From Rhyacichthys aspro (taxonomy: Eukaryota; Chordata; Actinopteri; Gobiiformes; Rhyacichthyidae): a DNA stretch of 64,000 bases. The notes below the pieces were generated by a model. The model had not been told where the DNA came from and ran no database searches. It worked only from the letters and a program-made list of their open reading frames with translations. The position numbers and the translations under genes were made by a program. The DNA is taken from contig CM072155.1 in assembly GCA_036850595.1 (NCBI GenBank), positions 3,891,953 to 3,955,952 of the forward strand, in the 5' to 3' direction. Shown one piece after another: positions 23,948-34,880 of this stretch (position 1 is its first letter; every line of letters begins with the position of its first letter).

Positions 23948-24035
23948 CACAATGTCGCGCCCCGAGACAGAAACATTTTACTGGAGTCATATCGGAAAGT
24001 ACAGAAAACTTGTGCATTAATCATATTGGAAAACA

Positions 24036-27000
24036 ATGGTGAGTATAAACTTTTGTCCTGACATTCATCATTAATTATTACCAATTATAATTACTCAGTA
24101 CCATTGTAGGCAAGGAGCAGTTAATGTATAAATAAGTACCAATCGTAATTTTAATTCAAAAGCTAACCGTCACACTCCGGTTTGTGCTCAACTGTCTAGT
24201 AGCAAGCTAATTTTAACAGACATTAAACAAGTTCGATATGGTTCGTTTACGGTACCGAGTAATACCGAATTGCTTTGTTGATGTGTTTTTAAATGTAATT
24301 CGTGTAACTTTTTTAATTTTAGTCTTTAATTTTTACGGTATAAATTGCGGCGGTAACAGTTCCCGCGTTTTGTTGCACGGTAACAAGCGGTTAGCTAGTT
24401 CACATGGGAGCCTCATATTTATTCTATAATTTAAATAACGTTAGCTAAGAAACATTACGGAGCTTTGAAAAAGAGTAAAGGTGCGCAGTTTGAGCGTATA
24501 CATTTGTCACCATCCTAGAGGCATCAATTTAGAAATACCGTATTTTCCGGACTATAAGCCGCTACTTTTTTCCCACGCTTTGAACCATGCGGCTTATACA
24601 GAGATGCGGCTTTTCTATGAATTTTTCTTCAGCCCTCAGGGGGGCGCTCTAGCAGGAAGTGCAAAAACGAGGCAGCGGTAGTTAGTACAAACAAGAAAGC
24701 GCCAGTTTTTATTCTTAGCATATGCAACCCAAGACGCACAACAGCAAAATACGGTAATATTTTTACACCCTCACCCCCTCATAATGGAAAACAAATGAAG
24801 TGACAGTGGTTTGGTGTTCAGTAGTTTCAGTGCTCAGGAGGAAGATGAATAGTGACTTGTGGTTTCAGTGCACGGGAGAATGAAGCGACTTTAATAGTGG
24901 CGCAGTTGCGCTTTAACAGTGCGCAGGAAGAAAAAGTGACAGTGGTTTGGTGTTCAGTGGTTTCAGTACGCAGGAGGAAGAAAAATAAAGCAACTTGGTT
25001 TTAGTGCACAGGAGGATGATGAATAAAACCATCAATGACTTTTCTGTTTTGTTTGATCAGCACTTTTACTGTCGTGTTACAGGCACTGTTCGGAAACAAT
25101 CAGTTCAGGTATATGAATAAACACTTATGGTACAAAATCTTTCTATGTAAATATCTTATTTCTCAGCCTGGATATCGGCGGCTTATAGTCCGGTGCGGCT
25201 TATATGTGACAAAATATATATTTCTTTTAAATTTTAGTGGGTGCGGCTTATATTTAGGTGCGCTCTATAGTCCGGAAAATACGGTACTTTTAATTGTACC
25301 GTTTTGTCTTATAATACGAAGCCTGTTAAACATAGACATAACCCAAATGGGCAAGTAAGAAATGCCACATTACTATTACTTATTTTTATTACTATACCAG
25401 TATAAACTTTTTTCCAGCGTGAGTGTATCTCTGTGCACGTGGGCCAGGCTGGTGTCCAGATTGGCAATGCCTGTTGGGAGCTTTATTGCCTGGAGCATGG
25501 CATCCAGCCTGACGGACAGATGCCCAGCGACAAGACCGTAGGAGGTGGAGATGACTCTTTCAACACCTTCTTCAGTGAAACCGGAGCGGGGAAACACGTC
25601 CCCAGAGCGGTTTTCATCGACCTGGAGCCCACCGTCATTGGTATCCCTTCATCAAAAAGGCAGATAGTTACTACAGTGGTAATAGTTGCATATTATTCAT
25701 AACAAATTTTTTAACTGTGTTTATAGATGAGGTGCGGACTGGGACCTACCGCCAGCTGTTCCATCCTGAGCAACTCATCACCGGAAAAGAAGATGCTGCC
25801 AATAACTACGCTCGAGGGCATTACACTATTGGCAAAGAGATTATTGACCTGGTGCTGGACAGGGTTCGCAAACTGGTTAGTCAATGTATAAAGTTTTTCA
25901 GAACAGCATACAAGAAATAGATTCAGACTCAATATTAACCATTTATATAACAAGTACTGTGTTTACAAAGACCTCAGATAATCTAAGGTTTTTTTCCAAC
26001 TTCATTGTGTAATTGTGCTTTCAACTTGGAATATTATATTGCAGTTCCCAGATTGACTCAACAAGTGTTTGACAAGACAGGTTAGGTTTAAGGCTACTTT
26101 GCTTTTTAAAACCCACATAATATTAGAAACACATGATAATATGGAATAACTGTGTTGTAAGTAGTGCATTATGATCTTCAATATATGAATAATTGTTGTT
26201 TTTGTGACAAAAAAGTTAAAAAAAAAAGTGAATATTGATGAATATTGTTGATATTGCCACAACAATAAATTATATTTAGGCAGACTCAACGTGTAATACG
26301 CAAATTAATAAAATAACTAGTTTACTGCTCTGTAAATGAGGTATTAATTTTTCAACTCAGGAAAGGACCATAATAACTTATTGCAGCCAATAAAACCAAA
26401 TAAACAATGTTTGTTTGGTTTTATTGGCTGCTCTATTTACATGTCAAACAAAACAATATAGTATTAGCTCAGGAAAATGGCTGCATGGAAGAAAATCTTT
26501 CCATACTTTTTACCATGTATATGTGATTTTAGTTTTCTGTCTTCTGTCCTCAGACTGACCAATGCACCGGTCTTCAAGGCTTCCTGGTTTTCCACAGTTT
26601 TGGTGGTGGAACAGGCTCTGGTTTCACCTCTCTGCTGATGGAGCGTCTCTCTGTGGACTATGGCAAGAAGTCCAAACTGGAATTCTCCATCTACCCTGCT
26701 CCCCAGGTGTCCACTGCTGTAGTTGAGCCCTACAACTCCATCCTGACCACCCACACCACGCTGGAGCACTCGGACTGTGCCTTCATGGTGGACAACGAGG
26801 CCATCTACGACATTTGCCGGAGGAATCTAGACATCGAGCGGCCCACTTACACCAATCTGAACAGGCTGATGAGTCAGATAGTGTCCTCCATCACCGCATC
26901 TCTTCGCTTCGATGGGGCTCTCAACGTGGATTTGACCGAGTTCCAGACCAACTTGGTGCCGTATCCTCGTATCCACTTCCCTCTGGCCACATACGCCCCA

Positions 27001-27528
27001 GTCATTTCCGCTGAGAAGGCCTATCACGAGCAGCTAACTGTGGCCGAAATCACCAACGCCTGCTTCGAACCGGCCAATCAGATGGTGAAGTGCGACCCTC
27101 GCCACGGTAAGTACATGGCCTGCTGTCTGCTCTACCGCGGCGATGTGGTTCCCAAAGATGTCAACTCCGCCATTGCCTCCATCAAAACCAAACGCACCAT
27201 TCAGTTCGTGGACTGGTGCCCCACTGGCTTCAAGGTGGGCATAAACTACCAGCCTCCCACTGTGGTCCCTGGAGGAGACCTGGCCAAAGTCCACAGGGCC
27301 GTGTGCATGATGAGCAACACCACAGCTGTCGCAGAGGCCTGGGCTCGGCTTGACCACAAGTTTGACCTGATGTACGCCAAGAGGGCCTTCGTGCACTGGT
27401 ACGTGGGCGAAGGCATGGAGGAGGGCGAGTTCTCAGAGGCCAGAGAGGACATGGCCGCTCTGGAGAAGGACTATGAAGAGGTGGGAGCCGACTCTGTGGA
27501 GGGAGAAGAGGAAGGAGAGGAATTCTAA
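24036..27528 (+). CDS. tuba8l: Tubulin alpha chain, tuba8-like (4 exons, 449 aa)
   Basis: Alpha-tubulin pairs with beta-tubulin to build microtubules and binds a non-exchangeable GTP. Exons: 24036-24038, 25418-25640, 25727-25875, 26554-27528 (1350 bases). Exon 1 codes only the methionine, the classic alpha-tubulin arrangement, so the autoregulatory MREC peptide is assembled across the first junction. Lysine 40, the luminal acetylation site, is present in QMPSDKTVGGGDD. The GTP signature GGGTGSG is at about 142-148. The protein ends GEEEGEEF, so the encoded last residue is phenylalanine rather than tyrosine, as in TUBA8. The rest is close to TUBA1 chains. Being on a block of human-22q genes also favours a TUBA8 relationship, but the paralogue name is not certain. 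Confidence 0.95.
24536..25286 (+). mobile_element. Complete TIR transposon (non-autonomous, 751 bp) in tubulin intron 1
   Basis: Perfect 21-base terminal inverted repeats at 24536-24556 and 25266-25286 begin TACCGTATTTTCCGG. The outer TA could be a TA target duplication. The interior has repeated 'gcggcttata' words near both ends and several degenerate 50-70-base units around 'agtggtttggtgttcagtgg'. No transposase is encoded, so it moved with help from another element. A copy 98% identical over 617 bases lies at 29803-30419. I cannot assign a superfamily with confidence. Confidence 0.85.
26383..26431. repeat. 49-base near-perfect palindrome in tubulin intron 3
   Basis: Arms 26383-26406 and 26408-26431 are 24 bases each with one mismatch and a one-base centre. 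Each arm contains a CCAAT/ATTGG pentamer. The DNA could extrude a cruciform, and the RNA would form a tight hairpin. The surrounding intron (25876-26553) is AT-rich and otherwise empty. Confidence 0.85.
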
Positions 27529-27549
27529 AAATCATACTTGTTCAGTTTA

Positions 27550-27555
27550 AATAAA
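27550..27555 (+). terminator. Tubulin candidate polyadenylation signal (AATAAA)
   Basis: AATAAA lies only 21 bases after the stop codon and is followed by TGTGCGTTTGTGG. A second candidate, ATTAAA, is at 27661-27666. The interval 27700-28200 up to the hmgxb4 promoter is AT-rich with nothing recognised. Confidence 0.45.
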
Positions 27556-28238
27556 TGTGCGTTTGTGGACATTAAGTAGTTCTAATTCCACTTGTTCAGA
27601 TTTTCTTTCTCTATGTTTTAACATTTATATTGTTTGTTGTTCAGTAAATTACTTGTATTCATTAAACAGATGATGTTCTTACTGTTGTGCTTTGAGCTGG
27701 ATTTATATATCAGTGGTCCTTATTAACAAATATTTTCTTATGAACCTTAACTGTTTCTCCAGAGATTTTTTTGAGAAGAGTGTTTGTAAGTCCAGTGAAC
27801 ATCTGTAATTTGTATTATTAGTGTACAATCACAATTTAATCAATATTATGAAGCCGTGTTTATTTTCAAGGATGAGTGGTGATAAAGAGGGCTTTTCCGT
27901 TCTTTGGATTTATTCTTCCATATGTTTTCCAGGTAAGACAAATTTGGAGTGGGGGACTTGGAAAAAAAATCTTTGTGAGAAGCTGCTTTAGGCCCAATTT
28001 CTACAAATACACGACTTTTTAAAATCTCTCAAAAATTACATTATGAAGATGCAGACAAAAACATGGAAATACAACTTAAAAGTAGTAATGGCTACTCACA
28101 TTCAGTTTAATTTATACGCAGTTAAATGACAATGACTGTTTTTAGTTTTGTTTATTAGTGAAAAGCTTAGGACAAATAGAAGATTTGTATGATAATGTTT
28201 GATTCCTTTTTTACGCCGCTGCACTTTGCAGTTTGCTG

Positions 28239-28375
28239 ATTGGCTGCTTCTTCTAGGCTCCTCCCAGTCGCAGACGTCTATCGTTATCGGCGAAAATAAA
28301 CATGGCGACCGGATCCGCGTAAATTGGACACCTTTTAGAGGTATTAAAATAAAATAATTCATACCGTGCTGTCTT
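28239..28375 (+). promoter_or_regulatory. hmgxb4: hmgxb4 promoter and 5' non-coding exon
   Basis: An ATTGG (reverse CCAAT) at 28239-28243 and a CRE-like GACGTC at 28273-28278 precede a YY1-like AAACATGGCGACC at 28299-28311. A strong donor GTAAGT follows exon sequence ending at 28375. The acceptor at 28938-28940 starts the exon that carries the hmgxb4 ATG. The ATG at 28302 opens only a six-codon frame, so it is either a tiny upstream frame or, more likely, part of an initiator element. Confidence 0.5.
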
Positions 28376-29002
28376 GTAAGTGTTTGTAAATTGCACATGT
28401 TACAACGCAAATGTGGGTTAAAAAATGAGCAGCGTTATATGCACGCGGGGAACAATGCTTTGTTTCCCTCTTTCGGCCGGGGCCTAGTTGTGTGAAGAAG
28501 CCTCGGACTAGCCTGTGCTAATGTCACCGACTATATAGGGCTGCTCTCGGTAGCACGGATTCTAGCCTGCTAAAGACTCAAGGGCTAACTGGTCCAAATG
28601 AAAAGAGAGGGGGTGTGTTTGTGTATATTACGAAAGAAGGCGGGAGACGCTTTACAGTCAAATTTACAATATAAATAGATTACAACTCACTCAATTGTTT
28701 TGGTGAAATAAAATGTAAATAGACAACATTCCCCTGAGCTGTGGCTTTTTTTCCCACTAAATTTGCCTTGATGGTTCTAAAAGTAGTGGAAGAATACATA
28801 TGCTCTAACGAGTAGTTAAATGTTAATAATATTAATGAAGCTGGTTTAATATGTGAATAGATAATTACATTAGAAAATGTTCTACTGCAGTTTAATGCAA
28901 TACTCTGACATGCATTTTCTTTTTGATACTTCTTCAACAGCAGATCATTTGAACATCCCTTTGTGACATACTGTGACACAAACTCAGTGACAAAGAGGTG
29001 CC

Positions 29003-32000
29003 ATGGCTTTTGAAGAAATCAAGGGTAATAAAGGTTAACTTTTTACACATCGTAGACAAGTAAATCACTTGTTCCTGTAATGCATGCTGTAAGTGGTGGT
29101 CCTTGTGTTGCAGATATGGGTATGGAGGGCGACAGGGGGCTTGTGGCTGGTCGCAGTCAACGAGAGAAGAGACGCTCATACAAAGATTTGCTCAGGGAGG
29201 AAGAGGAGATCGCAGCTGAGGTCCGCAAGTCTTCCAAGAAACGACCCAAGGTAAAGCAACAGATTAATACTTGTTGTTATATTCGAACCTAAGTTATTCC
29301 CCATCCTGGTATTTAATGGGGAGTTATTTTTAAAATCTTTAATGTCATGCTTGGGGGCCCATGCATGACTCAGTATTGTTATTGTTAAGATGCTGGTTTT
29401 ACTTAACATTTGTGCATTTTAGTCTTGTGTTGGTGTATGGTTATAGTGGAATAACATTCAGTGTACATATACAGTTCATCCAGTGACAAAACTCTGATTT
29501 AACATTTCTGTACTGCTTATTTTAGGATTCTGAACTTTTCATGATGGGAACAGACTCTCACAAGAAGAAGAAAAAACACAGCGATGACTACTATTACAGA
29601 GGTAATAGAGCTTCTCAGGTTTGGTAATAGAGCTTCTCAGGTTTGGTAATAGAGCTTCTTAGGTTAGGTAAAAGACAGGTGGAAAATAATTGGCCTGTAT
29701 CTCAATTAATGCAACCCGTACTGTTCCAGTGGAAATGATGCTCGTGTTTTGTCTCCAAATACTATTCCCTAGTGTGTTTCTGAAACCTATTATAAACAAG
29801 ACAGGCAGCGGTAGTCAGTACAAACAAGAAAGCGCCAGTTTTTATTCTTAGCACATGCAACCCAAGACGCACAACAGCAAAATACGGTAATATTTTTACA
29901 CCCTCACCCCCTCATAATGGAAAACAAATGAAGTGACAGTGGTTTGGTGTTCAGTAGTTTCAATGCTCAGGAGGAAGATGAATAGTGACTTGTGGTTTCG
30001 GTGCACGGGAGAATGAAGCGACTTTAATAGTTGCGCAGTTGCGCTTTAACAGTGTGCAGGAAGAAAAAGTGACAGTGGTTTGGTGTTCAGTGGTTTCAGT
30101 ACGCAGGAGGAAGAAAAATAAAGCAACTTGGTTTTAGTGCACAGGAGGAAGATGAATAAAACCATCAATGACTTTCCTGTTTTGTTTGATCAGCACTTTT
30201 ACTGCCGTGTTACAGGCACTGTTCGGAAACAATCAGTTCAGGTATATGAATAAACACTTATGGTACAAAATCTTTCTATGTAAATATCTTATTTCTCAGC
30301 CTGGATATCGGCGGCTTATAGTCCGGTGTGGCTTATATGTGACAAAATATATATTTCTTTTAAATTTTAGTGGGTGCGGCTTATATTTAGGTGCGCTCTA
30401 TAGTCCGGAAAATACGGTACTAGTAAATCCTTATGTATTTGTACATTAATTCTTTTTTAATTTCTGTTAGACCACGATGGCTCCGGACCACCCCCCCACA
30501 AAAAAAAGCATAAGTCTGTCGACCGCTCCCCCACGCTCTCGCCTCCCTCCTCCTCCCACCCGGCCGACACAGCTATGGGTCTCCTCCAGGCCATCACCTC
30601 TCCTCTGGCCACAGGCTCCGACCCAAGCCCCCACCTCCACAAGAAGCCCTCTTACCCCTCCTTCTCCTCCCACTCCTCCAAAGACCGCAAACGAGAGGGC
30701 AGCAGCAGTGGGAGCAAAAGCAGCCACTCCTTCTCTCACTCCCGTCCCGTGTCTTCATCCTCCTCCTCCAAAAAGCACTCCTCTTCCTCAAAGTCATCCT
30801 TGTTCCATGGCGGAGTCCCCAAAGAGGAGCCGCTGACATTACGAGAGGCAGACGGACTCAAAATGAAGCTCATCATGTCGCCGGAGAAAGAGGACAGCGA
30901 GGTGTTTCCATATTCATCGCACTCTTCAAAAGGAAACATGAAGAAAGAAAAGGATAAAGAGCGGATGCATCTGGCGAAGTCGCCAAAGAAGAAAGCACAG
31001 CAGAGTCGAGAGCCTCTGCCGGTCGTGGGCAAAGAGGTGGAGGTGGAAGGTATGTTTCTATTAAGTGTAAATATGGGTTGGTTGGCATAGTTATTTTGAC
31101 AAAAATTAACTTAGGGCAAAACAGCTAACAATACAAACATTTCCATAACATACAATTTTAAAGCAGCACTAGGTTAACCTTGTAAAGACAGGTTTTGGTG
31201 TAACGAGGTCTTTAACTGAATCCAACAAGCAAAAAGTGATACACAAATTTGAAGCACAATATTAATTAGAATAAATCAAGACATTGCGCTTTCTTTTTCT
31301 CTTTTATACCTTTATAGTTTGTCTGGATTTCAGTTGAATTTTAAGATGGGTCAGACAGGATTTTTACTCATTAGAAATGCTGCAAAGGGAAGGGACTCCA
31401 GACCCATTTCTCTTTGCAAAGTGAATAGGTATGGCTACCACCTGCAGCCACCACCACCATTATTCATATTGCTCCGGAGGCAAAAAATAGTTTCTGTTAA
31501 AATTTTATTTTGCAATTAACTGGAAAATATAAATTCAATTGTCATTGTCGTTCAGGTCACTATGGAGGAGGCCTGGGGGATGACAGCTCTTCGTCTGGAG
31601 GCGAACTGGAGGCAGGTGAACTGGTAATCGATGACTCCTACAACACACACATGTCCAAAAAGAAGAAGAAGAGCAAGAAAAGCAAAAAGAAAAAGGACAA
31701 GGAGAAAGACAGGGACCGGGACAAAAGTGGAAAAGACAAGAAGCACAGCAAAGGGTTCGGAGGTGGGTTTTCGAGAATGTCAATGCTAAACATACAACCA
31801 CATTGACATAATTATCATACCTGAAGTGCTCTTCTTAACTCCAGACTCATCAAGACACAGCCACTCCCATCCCACGGTCACACACAGCGCCGTCGGTCCC
31901 ATGTACGCCATGAGTGCACCTATTCCTCCACACCACCATCAAGGCAGCGACGCAGTACCAGAGAAGAAGAAGAAGAAAGAGGAGAAAGACCGAGACAAAC

Positions 32001-33416
32001 ATGAGAAAGACAAAGATAAGGTAGAATTCAAATACGAGTTAAAACGTTACATCAATATTATAAAAGAAATGTTACTTACACTTTTTTCGCCTCCTTCTAG
32101 CCTAAGAAAAAGACCACAACTGCATATCAAGTGTTTTGTAAGGAGTACAGAGTGAACATAAATGCAGAACAGCCAGGTTTAGGTGAGTCATTATTAAAAA
32201 GAAAAGTCCAGTTTCAAATTCTTGATTTTGTAATAATCAGCTATTTATTTTGTTTGCGTGTTTGGTTCTCAGTCTTTGGTGAGCTGAGTAAGAAGTTGGC
32301 AGAAGTGTGGAAGGCAATGCCGGAGAAAGACAAACTAGTAAGTCTTTGTTGTACTAGTTTGTTGTTTTTTAAATTATAGGGAAAAACAACAAATCAATAT
32401 TCAGTTATAACTTCCTCTTAATGTTCTGTTCAGGTTTGGAGGCAGAAAGCTCAGCACCTGCAGCACAAGCAGAACAAAGCTGAGGCCACCACAGTCAAAC
32501 ACAAGAGCTCCACTGAGAGCAAAGGCAAAGGTAGGATGAAAGAAAAATGGAATTTAAAAGCAAAAGGTTTGAATGCTCATGAATGTTCTGCGTGTGTGCT
32601 CCTGACAGGGGCTGGAGCTGCAATGGGGATGGTGTCACCAAACAAAGCCCAGAGCTCCTTGTCCCTGTCCCCGGCCCGAGTCCCGGATGTGGATCCCATT
32701 GACGCAGCAGCTCATCTGCAGCTGCTGGGAGAGTCTCTGTCACTGATTGGACACAGGCTCCAGGAAACAGAGGTCAGTGTCTATGTGACTTAAAGAAGAT
32801 TGTTGAGCATCTTCTCGTTTCACACCTCAAACCACAAAAGCTCTGGCACATAAACAGAAACACACTTTGCTCTCGACAGTAGACACTGGTGACATGCAGC
32901 TCTTGTTTCTGTGAACTTGATCTCAGAGGAGTGCGTTTCTGAACCATGAACCAATTTAACAGATTAAAGAAAAAATTTAAATAGATGACTGAGTTTTGGA
33001 GCCTGCAATCATCTTATGGGATTACATATTTAGTCAGAACATGTTACATCACCAAAAATATACATTACAAATACGATATTTATGAACAGTTCCCTATGAA
33101 TTTTTCGACAACATTTGTCTCTTTAGTATGCAGCCTGAAAAGTTACAGTGTTGCTTTAACATGTCATTTTTGTTTTAGGGGATGGTGGCGGTGTCTGGGA
33201 GTCTGTCTGTGCTGTTAGACTCCATCTTGTGTGCACTAGGACCTCTGACGTGTCTCACGGCGCAGATACCACAGTTAAATGGCTGTCCGCGAAAAGTCCT
33301 GGTATAGTATAGTAGTACACACTGACAACGTCTTTTAACGCACTTTTCTAACACTTTTCTGTCTTTACCAGTCTAATACGTTGGATAACATCGCCTACAT
33401 CATGCCTGGACTCTGA
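29003..33416 (+). CDS. hmgxb4: HMG domain-containing protein 4, 12 coding exons, 590 aa
   Basis: HMGXB4 (HMG2L1) is a nuclear HMG-box protein linked to Wnt signalling control and chromatin. Exons: 29003-29024, 29114-29250, 29526-29601, 30471-31049, 31556-31762, 31845-32020, 32101-32182, 32273-32337, 32434-32530, 32609-32772, 33179-33301, 33372-33416 (1773 bases). The N-terminal motif SQREKRRSYKDLLREEEEI is followed by long serine/lysine-rich segments with several nuclear-localisation-like KKKK runs. One HMG box is at about 402-465 (TAYQVFCKEYR ... FGELSKKLAEVWKAMPEKDK). The conserved C-terminal helix region runs AAHLQLLGESLSLIGHRLQE to the end, LDNIAYIMPGL. Length is close to human (601). Fast-evolving linkers are normal for this family. 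Confidence 0.95.
29601..29666 (+). repeat. 22-base tandem repeat (3 units) starting at an hmgxb4 splice donor
   Basis: Units begin at 29601, 29623 and 29645, each GGTAATAGAGCTTCT followed by CAGGTTT or TAGGTTA. The first unit begins on the last base of exon 3, so the GTAATA donor is present three times. Use of the second donor would add 22 bases and create a TGA at the junction. Confidence 0.9.
29803..30419 (+). mobile_element. Left-truncated copy of the 751-bp TIR element in hmgxb4 intron 3
   Basis: The sequence matches 24670-25286 without any indel over 617 bases, with about ten substitutions by eye. It retains the right terminal inverted repeat (ending TACGGTA at 30419) but lacks the left 134 bases including the left terminus. 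It lies 51 bases before the acceptor of the largest hmgxb4 exon. The truncation should make it immobile. Confidence 0.85.
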
Positions 33417-33885
33417 GTGATCACGTGCATTTGAGGACTGTCCTTTTCTGGACTGAATAACTTGTCTAAGCCTCTGCTTGGCATCTGAAAACCTGAACAT
33501 TTGTAGTGTCAACATGTTTTTAAAGTGTATTTTTTATTGACTGTATTCTCTTAATTTTCTAATCATTGTATTTTTAAAAGAAAACATTTTACTGGACTCC
33601 TTGGTTTTACAGTCACTGTACAGTGTGCTTTGTATGAATGAGTGTGGATGTATTTGTGTATTTGTTAAGCATAGGTTTTAATGATGATGTATGACTTTTT
33701 TTTTTACTGAAAATGTATAGGAACTTGAGGTCATACTGTTTGCATCAACATGTCAAATTGGACATTGACGTTTCTACATTATGTAAAAAGCGCTGTCATT
33801 ATTGTTTCATACATTAGATGATACCAAGGTGAGTGACTGAAGTCAGACAAGGTTCAAACTGAAGAATTTCACATGTATGAAGCAA

Positions 33886-33891
33886 AATAAA
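33886..33891 (+). terminator. hmgxb4: hmgxb4 polyadenylation signal (AATAAA)
   Basis: AATAAA lies 470 bases after the stop codon and is followed by TGTCAGTTTTCC. It gives a 3' untranslated region typical for this gene. Confidence 0.6.
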
Positions 33892-34880
33892 TGTCAGTTT
33901 TCCGTATGTATCACTGTTTCTTTTATTTATACCTACTTACTTATTGCACTGGGTTTCGTTTAACCCTTGAAAACCCTGCGTCCTCATATGAGAACATTAC
34001 ATTTTGTCTCTGCAGCTTAACAAATTCTACAACGCTTAACATCAACCTGTTGTCTTTGTGTAGCCTCTAGTGGTAGCAGTTAGACATTACACTTACACTT
34101 GTAAATGTTCTCCAAGTCAATGAAATCCAGCAACTTAAAGCACATTCTCATACAAGGTGTAAGGTAGTTTGAAGTGGAATACACTTTATATGTAGGGACT
34201 GCATTCATGATGATGACATATTCTGAAATAATTACTAGTTAATGCGCATTTTTAATTGGTCTGAAATCAAAGGCACTACTCAGGTTCAGGAAGCAGGAGG
34301 ACACGGCCTTATATGTAAAAGCTTAACAAGACAAAAGTAAGATTGCGTGTGAATACTAAGGTTGTGCGTGAATACGACTGCCTGAACCAAAAATCATTTA
34401 GTCAGGTAGAAACGCACTTCACTAAAGTAATTAAATTAGACCCTGTCCTCAGAAGCTCAAACCTGGACTCACTGGTTTTATATGTTTTAACACTTCTTAC
34501 TATTAAATGCTGACAATGAAAAGTCCCAGAACTTACTTATAGTTTAGTTGTTGTTTAGTTGTTTTGCAGTTGCTATTGTGCTATCGTACCAATAACTAAT
34601 ATCCTAAAAAAATAACACGAAGGAAATAAAAATGCAAGATAAAAATGCACTTAAAATGTGAATATCTACTATCATACGCTCTGCTGTCAAACTCTTATTT
34701 CCAAACCAGTCAATAGGAGGGTCAAACTGTGGATGTGTTCTGCGCATGACCGCTGCATGGAGCTGTTGTCTGCTGATGCGCACTGCCCGAACAGCTGTCT
34801 GAAGTAAAGTCACTGTAGAAACGAGGAAGTGCTCTTTTGACTTATCTCCACACCAAAGACGCCAGTGAGCACCTCCAGAA
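33892..34880. other. Intergenic interval between hmgxb4 and the GIMAP-like gene
   Basis: The left part (about 33955-34160) has 'accctgcgtcctcatatgag', a phrase of a common fish interspersed repeat. The right part from about 34730 is less AT-rich and probably holds the GIMAP-like promoter and leader. No TATA or CCAAT box is convincing. No coding exon is seen. Confidence 0.45.

Noticed and set aside
25035..25358. 107-codon open frame, nearly identical to one at 30168-30449, as a duplicated small gene
   Set aside because: Both frames lie wholly inside the two copies of the 751-bp TIR element and run through its right terminus. Similarity reflects the transposon, not a protein family.
27034..27535. 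Long minus-strand frames opposite the last tubulin exon
   Set aside because: They mirror a GC-rich conserved coding exon on the other strand. The plus-strand product is unmistakable tubulin, and the antisense products resemble nothing.
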